Source: Kondoa malvinella
Taxonomy: Eukaryota; Basidiomycota; Agaricostilbomycetes; Agaricostilbales; Kondoaceae
Length of the DNA stretch: 64,000 nt
Assembly (NCBI GenBank): GCA_039545315.1
Contig: BCIM01000002.1
Location: 2,704,331 to 2,768,330, forward strand
Direction: 5' to 3'
The notes beneath the pieces are model-generated. The model was not told the origin of the DNA, made no database searches, and was given only the letters and a program-made list of their open reading frames with translations. How positions within the stretch are numbered: the first letter of the stretch is position 1; every line of letters starts with the position of its first letter. Of the stretch, positions 1-15,059 are shown piece after piece. A program made the translations under genes and the position numbers.

Positions 1-872
1 GGCTTGGCAAACCTCCTTCACCACCTACCAACTATGCTGCGATTTATGCTGAACTAGCAGAAGAAGACGCTCAAAAACGTGTTAAACCGAAATCGAGACG
101 ATCAGACGTCGAGCCAGTTAGTGAAGAAAGTGCGAGAAAGAGGAAGCGCGTTGAGGTTGAGGGAAAAAGCAAGAAGGTCAAGGTTGAGGAAGAGGATAAA
201 GGACCGCCGAGTGAAGAGTTTGAGGGTCAGAACTTTGTCAGGGAAATTAGGAGGAAGAGGAGAGAAGAAATGGAAGCCGATCCGCTCAAGTACAAAGGTC
301 GAGGTGCTTATGCTCGTGGTATGCCTATGTACGCTCTTACACCGTGAAAGACGGATTGAAGCTGACAACATGAGAGTATAGTGCTGGAGAAGAAACGTTC
401 AATTCTCGCTTTGCCATCAATCCAGACCGAAATCACGGCGTGGACTTTCAATACATTGAAGTAGTTCGAAACAAGCAAGAACGCAAACAAATGCATGCAG
501 CGGATTGTGATTGCTGTCGTGGCTTTTACGAGAAATGCGCCGATGGTCGTGGAATGGGCGAGAAGGACATTGAAGAGCATCGAGGCAAGATTTCGAGGCA
601 CCGACATCATTGGGCTCCTGCACCTTCTCCCCCTCGCTATTGGTCAGTCGTCTGTCTGTCCGTAGGAGTACGGCTGATGAGAAGCAGGGATATGAATTTC
701 CCAGATACTCAAGCTGTCGAAGCAATCAATGCGAAAGCTAGAGAACAAGCAGCAGAGAAGCTGGCGCGAGCTGAAGAAGAGGCGAGGTATGTGTATCACG
801 TGACTCAAGTAATTGGGCTGATGCATCTGCAGGAACGGTGGCAGGTACATCGCAAAGCCTCGCAAAAGTTGA
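1..872 (+). CDS. SAE2: Sae2/CtIP-type DNA-end resection factor, C-terminal part (5' end outside window)
   Basis: The reading frame enters from the left edge in frame 3. Splicing gives a highly basic region, then the conserved C-terminal domain of the Sae2/Ctp1/CtIP family: YKGRGAYARG, an INPDRNHGVDFQY segment, HAADCDCCRGFYE with the paired cysteines, RHRHHWAPAPSPPRYW, and NFPDT near the end. Family members activate the Mre11 complex to start 5' resection of DNA double-strand breaks. Three introns fit frame and splice signals: 344-381 (38 bp), 643-687 and 787-832. The stop is TGA at 870-872. The N-terminal coiled-coil/tetramer region is missing only because the window starts inside the gene. 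The family call is strong and the exon edges are good. Confidence 0.88.
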
Positions 873-1389
873 ACGTCTGCATGTCGCATGGACTGTTAGT
901 GTATTGTCAAGAAGAACGGTGTTCATACAGGTATCAATCTCTCATACCAACCTTGTCTCGGAGAGATTTCTGCCTGCAGCACTGCGCCTCTATCTACTCT
1001 TTGCCTTCCTCTCGCAAAAGATCTTTTGCTTCGGGAACAAACTCACCTCGCATGAATCCAAGCTTCACAAAAAGTATGTCTATGCTGTAAGCGCAAATGC
1101 AGCGTCGCTGTAAACAAGAACATCATCTCTTGAAGGAACCGATACAAGAATGTTCAACATTGCCTTGAAAATTACTCTTTTCTCTCAGTGAAATGCAAAG
1201 AAAATGTCTCCGGAAAAAGCTGTATTATCGATAGGCAGACATCGGCTTTATCAGTACTCCGCGTTCAGTTTTCCGATAAGGCACGAATCATGGCTTCTAC
1301 ACATCAACCCCTACCGTCTACTACTAACTCGTTGTCTAATTTCATTCTCATCTTCAGTTTCATTTTCATTCTCATTCTCATTTTCGATT
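873..1389. other. intergenic region between two convergent genes
   Basis: Short open frames are present but none has family features or matching splice structure. This is likely the 3' flank of the Sae2-like gene and of the cupin gene, which face each other. A stretch around 1338-1389 is rich in CATTCT/CATTTT units and lies directly after the cupin stop codon. I see nothing else. Confidence 0.5.
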
Positions 1390-2021
1390 TCACTCCCAAA
1401 GTTCTGCCAATCCTCCCGAGCCTCCAAGCGGATCTGGTGGCACAGCGAGCTCTTTGACCGCCTCCCCGCCATAGCACATATCCCACCGCTCGCTACCCTT
1501 CGGATATGCGCCAACCATTTGGAACCCTCTTCGATCTTCAAGTGCACGATGAGCGACTCCCGCCTATTGCGTCTATCAGATCGCTCAATCAATTCAAACG
1601 ACTACTCACTGGTGTGACAATCACATCTCCCGCTTGAACAGTTTCTTTCACTCCTTTGCCTTCAGTCATCTCCGAATCAGCTACACCAAACAATAGATCT
1701 GCTTCGCCTCTGAAGACGCCTAATGCTTCGTGCGTTGTACTATGGTAGTGTGATTTGTGAAACATGCCGTATTTCCACTGTTTGGGTCAGTCAATCCTCT
1801 GTCTAAATGGATGACATACTTGAGGCTGCCAGCCATTAGCAGTAAAAGCCGATTCGATCTCTGAAGCATTCTTGCCAGTGAAGACACCGCGATAGATGAG
1901 CAAAGGGTGTTCTGAGATGATCGAGAGTCAGCGCTTGTCCTCAAACCGGCATTCGCTCTCGACACATACTGGAATTGGGAATGAGCGGCGTCGCCTTAAG
2001 ATAATGCGTAACTGCTTTCAT
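1390..2021 (-). CDS. cupin-domain protein (YjlB-like)
   Basis: Four exons give about 165 residues starting MKAVTHYLKATPLIPNS. The cupin motif 1 is visible as HYHSTTHEALGVFRG, with the histidines and glutamate that bind metal in this fold. Cupin motif 2 is visible as GDVIVTPAGVAHRAL, followed by VGAYPKG..WDMCYG, which is typical of the YjlB group. Introns at 1912-1969, 1778-1819 and 1564-1609 (58, 42 and 46 bp) restore one frame, with a good GTATGT donor for the first. The stop is TGA at 1390-1392. Function is not established for this group; many are small metal-binding enzymes. No signal peptide is seen, so a cytosolic location is likely. It is divergent from the broken F-box gene, about 200 bp away. 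Confidence 0.85.
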
Positions 2022-2218
2022 TGAAGCTGTTCAAGTTGGAAGTCGCTCGCCTAGCCTGCATATCGCTGCAAACGTTTGACAATAATTCGAAGTGGAACTA
2101 CTTGACCCCCTCACCAGGTATAATCAAGGTTCTGCGCTGCTGTCCTACAAGAGTCGTGGCTTTGGCTTGATATCGAGCAAGTAATCGCGCGGCAAAGATT
2201 CATAGAAGGGCAACAAAA

Positions 2219-3775
2219 ATGAACGGCCTTCCTCAAGAGCTGCTGCTGCGGATTTGCAAGAAGCGTATGCAGATGTTGATCAGGGAGACGATTTGGAACG
2301 TGCGCAAGCTAGGCAGTGACTTCTGGATAGGCTCTTTGACAGTCGCATGACGTTGGGTTGCGGGTAGGTGAATCGCTGTGCTCTTTAGCAGGAGCTGACG
2401 GCCGCCAGTCGACAAATACTATACAGACATCTCTTCTTAGACACTGCGCCTCTTGTGCTCAAAATAACAAGAAGTTTCAAGCAATATCAACACCTTGCCA
2501 GAATCTGCGCTACACTCTACTTGTGTCCTCCTATAATGACCAAGGCGAATGCGCCAGGGAAAGAAGAAGGAATGCGCCGATTCGATTTTTCTTCGCTCGA
2601 CGGCCGACTACACGAATTTGGCAGTGGGCGAAAGGCAGGCCGACCGCAGACTATTGCCTACCAATCGTTGTTATCCGAGGCACTTCACGACCTCCTTGGC
2701 TGTATGCCAAACGTGTCGACCATGCAGGTAGCTGGTATTCATTGGAATATATTATATCCCGCACTGCTGTCGGCTACCTGCCGGACCTGCATACAGGAGC
2801 TACACCTAGTGTGTACAGCCTTTCCACTTACGGCTCTTCCAACACTTTTACTCTCCTTATCTCTACCAAGTTTGGGCATTTTGAATCTGGAAGAATTCCC
2901 TCATGAAACCTTCCTCGACGACAACAATACGGACTCGTCACATGATTTCGCGATCGATCAAATGGCCGATATCCTGCTCACAGCAAGTATTAACCGTACA
3001 CCTCTTGAGCGGGCTCCGATTACTAATCTGAGAATCGATCGCCTGGCATTTCAAAGCTTCTTGCACAGCACTTGGTCGGTGTCGAAGGCAGCTAAAGAAC
3101 TTTCGATATGCGATCATCGCCTCAGAGTTCTGCATTTGCTCCTTCCGATGCACTACCTCGATATGGTCGCCGATAGCATGTCTCAAGCATTACCGCATGT
3201 AGTCGATCTGGAGTTGCGCATCAGTACTGAGGGCGGTAGGCATTCCATCGACTAGATGTGATTATGTCTAAAGCTCTCCCTTCTTAGCTGAAATTGCCGA
3301 TGAAATCCACCTGTGGTACCCTGGTCTCGAAAGAATAGTCAAACAGGCAATCTCGGCGGAATACGTAACAGTTCTATGCGATCCTTTGCCTTCAAGCTTC
3401 TGGCTTGCGCTACCTGCTTCGCTGAAACATCTCGCCTTCGATGACTGCAGTCTGCAATATGTTGATCCCTCTATACTCCACGTCTCTGGTTTGGTTGAAC
3501 ACCTGGACAAGGACCGCCTCGAAAGCACGCCCAATTTGCAATCCATTACATACATACCAGTCATCATTGTTGATATGCGCGAAATTGCGGCTGCCGCTGA
3601 AGAACGGGACGAAGCTAGTTGGCCTTGGGCTGAATCTACTTTACGTAACCTCAAGAAACTGAAGCAACTGTGCGATCGGCATTCAATCGAACTGCGCGAG
3701 TTCGGCCTGATCGAAGAGGTGGAAGCAGCAGTAGGCGATTATCGGAAGGCATTGAACGGGGTTCGCGTTCCGTGA
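2219..3775 (+). pseudogene. F-box/LRR-like gene, 5' end disrupted
   Basis: Starts MNGLPQELLLRIC, an F-box-like opening, and continues with leucine-rich repeat-like sequence to the stop at 3775. Alignment by eye with the minus-strand copy at 24941-26428 shows two lesions in exon 1. About one base is missing near 2258-2263, which shifts the frame after LRIC, and an in-frame TGA at 2317-2319 stands where the relative has TGG. After these, both copies splice at the same place: intron 2364-2408 here, joining TLGCG to RQILYRHLFLD, against TLGIG and RELLYSHLYLD there. A second intron, 3236-3287, joins two long intact frames. The downstream 440 or so codons are open. A shorter protein could therefore start at ATG 2347, or a weak donor at GTTGAT could skip the lesions. 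Expression status is unknown. Confidence 0.62.
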
Positions 3776-4023
3776 CGGGGTTTGAAGTCTGAGTGATGAG
3801 ATCCGTGACACGAAGCGGAGGGAGCTGCATGCGAAGTCACAATGGGCCATTGGAACGAATGATCACTGAACATTCCCCAAAAACAGCGCAGTAGTAACAG
3901 CTTTACCGCCAACGTCACAGACGAAGGCAAAGGGCGGACTGGAGACGGATGTGTATGCTGACCTCTTCAAGCATCCCCTCAGCTTGAAATGTGAATACAA
4001 ACGCTCGAGATCCAGACAGTCGC

Positions 4024-5166
4024 TTAGAGGAAATACACTTCTATCCGTCCATTACTTTGCTGTTTCAGGCCCCCATAAATGCGATAAAGCTCATCTTCAG
4101 TCATGGGCGGTGAATCGCTGTTCGAGGATTAATTCAGCAGTTAATGGGGTGTTCAGGCCTGATGACATACAGATCACAGATTGCTTGAAGAACATCCATA
4201 CAAGTGACACCTTGTGCATTGAAAGCGATGAACGATTCGTCGTGAGTAGCGTAATGAAAAGCCGATTCGTACGCAACCTCCCTTCGATCTGCATCATCGC
4301 CAGGTCACGCCTTGTGCCCTCCAAAATCTTCTCTCGCTTTTCATTTCTTCGTCTATATGGTCAACAAGCCAATCCGGTGGAGTTTTGCCGTACCAACCAT
4401 AGGGTAATTCAGAGTGTACGTTCCCGGTGACGCTCTGATTTGGGTCGTCGGTAGCAAGGGCCGATGCAAGGGTGATGTGACGGTGCAGACTGTAGTTTGG
4501 GTCTTCGAAGCCATAGTCCTCGAGATAATCGCCAATCACAGGCTCAGGTGGATAGATGAACCAATTGACAGCGACGTATAAAGCATCCGAGAGAAGAGTA
4601 GACAAGGGTATGTTCTCGCGTTTTGCAATTGAGCTGATGCTAGCATCTCTTTTACCTGTGAAACACGTAGATCAATGGTTGAAGCCGAAAGGTTGCAGAC
4701 AAATGAACCTCGATCGACGACAAAGTCGGTGTAGTCGTAACAGTTGGAGCAAGAGAAGCAGTTCGTCCCGTGCCAATGAATCGACATAGCCAATACACGC
4801 CAGCTGACACCGACTCTACCGTGTCCTTCGCCATAAATCGCAGCTTTGCCGAATCCAGCAAGCAAGCAACTCTCGCGCCAAAAGTCCTCTTGCTTCATCA
4901 GATTGCGAAAAGTGCGACAAGTCTGAGAGAGCGCGACGAGACTATCAAATGCTGGGACGCTGACGATAATGGTCTCAAGCAGCTCGATGGAAATGTCGGC
5001 TAGGGATTTGGGAATGCGACGCTTCTGCTTTCGACGTTGCTTTCGGCTAGTAGGGACAGCATAGTCTATAGGCGGGCGTTGGCGTTTGATGGAAGAAAGG
5101 CAAGCAAGCGAAGTCTTATAGGTAGGGCTCAGCTAGATCACACACGTCGTGATGAAAGCCTACCAT
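4024..5166 (-). CDS. F-box protein with Cys-rich middle and unusual C-terminal domain
   Basis: A basic N-terminus (repeated R/K-Q) precedes an F-box-like segment, SLADISIELLETIIV then LVALSQTCRTFRNLM. Next comes HGTNCFSCSNCYDY, with three closely spaced cysteines that could bind zinc. Past a 54-bp intron the frame continues as KRDASISSIAKRENIPLS and an acidic/aromatic region with DWLVDHIDEEM. The last part has AFNAQGVTCMDVLQAI and ELYRIYGGLKQQ, resembling a small domain common in basidiomycete proteins of unknown function (I compare it to DUF6699, from memory). The splice choice between about 4240 and 4390 is uncertain. If it is wrong, the F-box protein would end at 4294 and the tail would be separate. 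The start at 5166 needs a short first intron. It probably acts as a substrate adaptor of an SCF ubiquitin ligase. Confidence 0.55.
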
Positions 5167-5447
5167 GTGAATAGATACGCAGCGCACTTGGATAGACAAA
5201 AGGGACAGCTCAAGAGTGAAGCAAGGTCGCGCAGAATTGGAAAGTCGCGAAGCTAGACCCCTTGAAGTCAACAGCAGGATGCTCTGCTCGCGTATAGCTA
5301 GGTGCTAGGCGTGTGCTCGAGCTACAGGTCAAGCAGCGCACAACAACAAACAGCGGGAGATAGCAGATGATGATTTCGGAGTGACCGTAGCGTCGAAGAA
5401 ACGCGAGGCAAAGATCTAAGGTCCAGCCCAGTGATACATGTACAAAT

Positions 5448-10165
<4,718 letters not shown>

Positions 10166-10257
10166 GGCGGTGGTCACGAGGCAAAACAGACTGTGGCACG
10201 ACAAAGCGATTATATCATAATAGATTACAGATAGTCTGGTTGAGGCGACAGAGCACA

Positions 10258-11465
10258 TCAGAATATACCGTTCATGAAATCCATCCAATTCCCAACAGGT
10301 ACATCAGTTCCGGGTTCTTGAGGAACCAGCTTGCTCATCCATTCACTTCGACTGGCTTTGCTTGCACGCAGGTTTGGAGCAGGCCGTAAGCTTTCAATAT
10401 GAGCAAGTGAATGGTTTTGTAAAGCCGGATGTAACTGCGTTTGACGATAGTCGAACGGTTTCATTTCTCTGATGGCCATATCGAGCGGCTTATCGCCCTT
10501 GTAGTGTTCATGGTTGGCAGGCTTGATGTGTATAGTATTCGCCGTGTACAAGCTATCGTTGTCCAAAGCTCCAGACGCAAAATTCTTTCGAAAGTCCCCA
10601 AATCGGTGTCTGATTTCTGTGTGCTTTGTAATCTGCTTGGGCGGTATGTCATGTTGAGGAGCACCATCTCGCTTTGGGTAAATGGCATCTATTTGATGTT
10701 CCAAGCGCAAATAGAGCTGGCGCATGTAGAACACCGACCATTCCAGAGTCTCTTCCGGGGCATTAGTTTCCCTATACTTGATGATGTAAATCAATTTCCG
10801 AGAGATCTCGTCGCATTCATCTTGAAGTCTGCTAATGTATTCGGTGGTTGACGTGCGATGCTCTATCGCAGCAAGGATGTCCCCATCATCAGGCACAGCA
10901 GTCAAGGTGGGTATACTGATCTTTCCTGATTTCTCCTGCTTGGGTCGACTCTGTTGCACAGAAGCAATAGCTTGTTGTGCTTGAGTCGCTGGGAGCTTGT
11001 CGGGCAAAAAACCTCCGTCGTTAATCTTCGACCTTGTTGTTTGAAATCGAAAGCCTTGAGATTGGCAACAGCAAACCGAGGGTAGCGTTGAATGACATAG
11101 TTATAGTTGTAAGGTATACTGACTTGTAAGGCTAGATCGGCCAGCTTCTGGCTACCGCTCTGTTGGTGATTCTTTGCATAGAAAACATAGTATTCGTCGC
11201 ACAACAATTTGCGGGTCCTCAGCTGAGCCTCAGACCAAGCAAAAGGACACGCGCCATAACCCTCGCTTTCTTGCTTGAGGGCCAATTCGAGCATGCGCAT
11301 GAAAAATGTTGCCCAGGTGGTCTTTGCAGTGCTGTTCAAGGGGATGCTTTCGAGAAGGCGTACGTTGTCGAGAACCTTCTGGCTGTAAGCTTGTAGGTAA
11401 AAGACATGTTCGCATGCAGCTCTATGCCAATTGGTAGCTGTTTCCGGTGCCTGACTCTGAGGCAT
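10258..11465 (-). CDS. hypothetical protein, two related halves
   Basis: Two long open frames meet near 11000 and probably join through one intron: a GTCAGT donor after KLADLALQ, and an acceptor before an in-frame INDGGFLPDK. The N-terminal half starts MPQSQAPETATNWH. Both halves carry a similar pattern: an aromatic segment (TWATFFMRMLELAL against LEWSVFYMRQLYLRL) and later FDFKQ against FDYRQ. This suggests an internal duplication or two fused copies. The C-terminus ends VGNWMDFMNGIF. I see no signal peptide, membrane segment or catalytic motif and do not recognise the family. No ATG opens the second half, which favours a single gene over two. Confidence 0.5.
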
Positions 11466-12406
11466 CGAAAGCGTGCTTGAAAAGGAATGGATCTGACGTG
11501 AGAGGCAAGCAGGTGTGACTAAGAATTGTAGATGGCAAGATTGCACCGCTTGACTTATCGGATTGCATCGCTTCCGGCACGAAAGCTTCATCAAGTTGAA
11601 ACAGCGCCGTCGGCTTGCTCATTAGATCTCTAGAGCAAGCGACCGTTGATAGATGACCTTTGAGTGGTAGACAGCAGAGCAAAGCAGAATCAGAGGCTAT
11701 TGACAAAACAATCCTTTCCGAAGCGATCTTCCTTCCATTCTCTTCTGCTCAAGCTTGAGCTGGGACAGCTGACGTATACAAGAGTCTGGAGGTCTATAGA
11801 GATCGACCTGAGCAATTGCCGTAAAAGTTGCCATCTGCTTCTATACTTTGCATTTCCCGATCGTCCTTGGATCATCCGAGGCGAGCAGGCAGCGCCCTGC
11901 TATGGCAGCTCTTGCCACGAATTGAGGTTGTCGCAGAATTAGGTATGGCTCAGATGCTTGTCTTGCTGCTTCGTTCAAAGGGCATTTCGCAATTATGAGT
12001 TGCCAAGGGACAGCTTCTGCCAGTGATCTGCCTTGTTGCTGTTGCATAATTCTAGTATATCTCCACTTATATGTAATACGCCAGAGCAAGCGAGACATCC
12101 AAGAGCTTGTGAGCGAGAGTTCAATATTACTTGAGGTGCTTCGCGATTCATGGCAGGGTATCTCAGACATTTGCAGCCTGGCAATGCGCAGTATAATATA
12201 GCGCGTTGAGGTATCTCTACATGCGGTATCTGCCTATCACAAACTTGCTCGTCGAGGTCCAACCCGCTCACATCACCGACATGCTGGCAAGATTCTCAAA
12301 GGCAAGCGAACGATATACCCAAAAAAGGCGCAGTCCAGCTGGCCTAATTTAAATTGCAAAAACATTCGAAAATGAACCCAAAAGAAAATCCGCATGAGAA
12401 TCCCAT
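11466..12406. other. intergenic region, no supported gene
   Basis: Several open frames of 60-110 codons exist on both strands, but none has splice-compatible neighbours, a signal peptide or a recognisable motif. It contains the promoter side of the unknown minus-strand gene ending upstream and the 3' flank of the LPMO-like gene. Confidence 0.5.
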
Positions 12407-14065
12407 TCAAAGAGCCAAAGCAGTCTTCAAGTTCCTCCTGACATGCCTGACGGCCCGGCCGGTTCTCGACGGTGCGCGTTTACCATAGTGCATTCTCTTC
12501 GTGTTGGACTTGACGAGCATGGAGCGTTTCTTGTTGGAGCACTTCTTTTTGCTTGCCTTTGGTGCGACATAAGCAGAATCGTCATCGTTGGTAGAGGAGG
12601 AAGAAGAAGAGTCGTCACTTGTAAGAGAGGAACCGGATGAGGAAGAGAACTTGCTGGCGTTCTTGCTGCTTTTGCTTGAGCCAGCTGGAGCGCTACCGGA
12701 AGCAGAGTAGTTGGTGTACGTGTCTGGTGCACCTTCTTTCGATTCTACCATGCCAAGAGGGAACTACATTCATCATGAGCTGACTGCCAATGTAAGCACA
12801 GGGGATACTTACAGACTTGGGTGGCGAGCCAGCTAAGCATTGTTCGAGACCTTCGGGTACACCAACAGCATAACGACCTTTGCATGCATTGGCATCCTTG
12901 CAGACACCTTGGAACGTAGGCTGCAGCACGGATCAGCTGATATCAGAACACGGATAGAAGAGGCTCACGTTGTCGACGGCAATGTAAGAGCAAACACCTT
13001 CACCAGCTTCGGACAAGTCGCCGCCTTTCCATAGAGGACAAGCAGGCTTTTCGCCAGATTCACCGCCTGTAGATCGAGTGAGAAGTGACAGCAGAAAGTA
13101 AATATTTCGGCTAACCTTTGATTTGCAGATCGACGCAACCTTGGAACGGGCTATTGGCACCACCCTTGTCCGGATTTCCTTGTCCGAACCAAATCCACTG
13201 AGAGCTATGTGAGCCGATCCGAAGACCAGAAGACAGGCGGAACATACTTGAACAGTGTAGGCACCATCTTCAAGGTGGAAAGGAATCTTGAATCCACCAG
13301 AGCAAGCGTTGGACCAGCCTTTTGAGCCTTGACTATCACCGCCGTTCCAGTCTATTTATACAATCAGCGTGTCAAGCAGAAGTCAAAGAAGTACATACTG
13401 TTTGGGCTTGAACCTCCAAAAGTGGCATCACAGCCTACTTGATTGCATTCGTAGGAAAGCATGTTTTCCGCTGCGTCGAAGGCCTCTTGGGAATCTGAGC
13501 TGTCCTGAGGTACTATCGAGTAGCGGACGAAACCTCCGACGTGGCTGCAAAAAGAGTTCAATACCAGAAAAAACCGCAGCAGAGCAGTACTCACTTGTTT
13601 CTCCACCAGCTGGTCTTGACTTCGTCCTATACATCGTGTCAGACTGAACACAGGGAGGGTATAAATAGCTCGGCTTACACCTCGCTGATAGGTCTTTTGT
13701 TGCTTCATAGCTTCGGAAGAACAGCATGTAGGTTTGCCCTGACTGTGGATCGCCAGTCCACCTATCAGACTCGCTTCACAGCAGGGACGGGCACATACCC
13801 GTAAGACTGTTAAAGCGGAATTAAGCTTGGAAGGACGCGAAAAAGCGGAAAACGCACACAAAGGAGCTCATCGTGACCAGTTCCATCTTCAGTAGACACA
13901 GGGAAGCCAAACTTTTCCGTCAATCGAGATGCAGGTTCGATCAAGTGAGTGCTTTGACCTTCAAGTCAGCTTGCGGAAAAGTACAGGGGAAGAGACGACT
14001 TACTGCGCCTGCGCTTGCATCGCTAGACCAGCTGCGACAAATAGGATTTGCGTGAGAGTGTTCAT
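12407..14065 (-). CDS. secreted LPMO-like protein (putative copper histidine brace)
   Basis: The N-terminus MNTLTQILFVAAGLAMQAQA is a signal peptide ending AQA. The next residues, across a 51-bp intron, are HTHLIEP, so the mature protein would begin with histidine as lytic polysaccharide monooxygenases do. A second histidine lies in WWRNNHVGGFVRYS. Later segments include SYECNQVGC, GGFKIPF, YTVQVWIWFGQGNP and FQGCVDLQIKGG, then a Ser-rich linker with acidic patches and a Lys/Arg-rich tail. An 8-nt micro-exon at 13799-13806 is needed to join LLC to GQGKPTCC in frame. The overall plan fits copper-dependent oxidases acting on plant or fungal polysaccharides, but I cannot assign an AA family. Extracellular location is well supported; the enzymatic role is inferred. 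Confidence 0.68.
13799..13806 (-). other. 8-nt micro-exon in the LPMO-like gene
   Basis: The eight bases read TCTTACGG on the minus strand. They lie between an acceptor ending TTTAACAG and a donor GTATGT. Including them gives the only joined frame that runs on through the conserved CCSSEAM..TYQRGDEVKTSWW part of the protein. Confidence 0.55.
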
Positions 14066-15059
14066 TGTATTTAGGACTTTGCGTTACGTGAATAGGATGG
14101 ACGAGAGTCTGAGCAAAACGGGGTTTGAGCAGAGTTGTTGAAAGTGAAAGACTTTGGAAATGATAGGATTGCGAGAAGAGAGAAAGGCACAGCCTACAGT
14201 GAGTCGTTGAGCAAGAGAGAGAAAAAACAAAGGCGGCTCTCGGCACAAAAAGGAGATGTGCACTGACCCTTCTCATTCGAAGAGCATGGAAAGGCCTATT
14301 TTCAGTCAAGCCGCAAGCCGTGTGTACATATACTGTAGTACTGTAGCCATGGCGCCTGCTTACTGTGCTTGCCCGAGAGTGTTCAGGGGAGGTTTAGAAA
14401 TGAGGAGTTCAAAGCGCATGAGCGCCTAAGCTCAAGAAGAGACAACAAAGGAAAGAACTGAAACACTCCATATTGAGATTCCACAAGAGCGACGTCCAGG
14501 GGGTTGAAAGCTTGGAAGATCTTGCTCAGTCCTTTCAATCTTGATCAATTTGGGTGGGACACGGCGATCATTACGTTCGGATGTATCATGAACTTTGACT
14601 AGCTTCTAGTCAGGTTGTAGTGCTGCATCGCAGCTGCTCGGAAAATCCATCATTCGGCATGAAGGACCGCTGATTGAAGAAGAGTCAAGCGAGGTAATGT
14701 TTCCGGGGTTCCGAATGACAGCGATTTCAACAGGACCCAAACATTGGGAGCATAAGTGCATTGGAGAGTCTGCAAATACCATCCCTCGCTGAGCTAATCT
14801 GGCCGGACATGATTGTTATTCGAATCATGCTTCGCCCTGAAACAAGCATGCTCATACCGCCCGCTGTGCTGAAGCTGAAGCTGAGCGAGGAGCAGGAGAT
14901 CATAAGCGAGGTGATGTGCCCCAGTTATTGTCATGCCTGACATCGATGCGAAGGATACATCTGGCCAGGCGAGTCAGCTTGTTTGATCTTTACAATGTCC
15001 CGAACAGATACTCACAGACCAGGAGCTACCTAAGCTGTAGCAATGAAATCTCATGCCAT
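14066..15059. other. intergenic region, about 1 kb
   Basis: No open frame over 100 codons and no splice-linked chain was found on either strand. It should hold the promoter of the LPMO-like gene (start at 14065) and the 3' end of the Dsc3 gene. A weak CT-rich stretch precedes the LPMO start. Confidence 0.5.

Noticed and set aside
440..1090. 216-codon open frame as an independent gene
   Set aside because: Its first part is a middle exon of the Sae2-like gene; the remainder runs through introns and past the true stop at 872.
1311..1592. Asn/Glu repeat protein read from the CATTCT-rich tract
   Set aside because: The cupin frame ends before the tract; the repeat peptide exists only in a different, unspliced frame.
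3951..4430. 159-codon plus-strand open frame
   Set aside because: It is antisense to the end of the minus-strand F-box gene, which has conserved sequence and matching introns; the plus frame has no motif.
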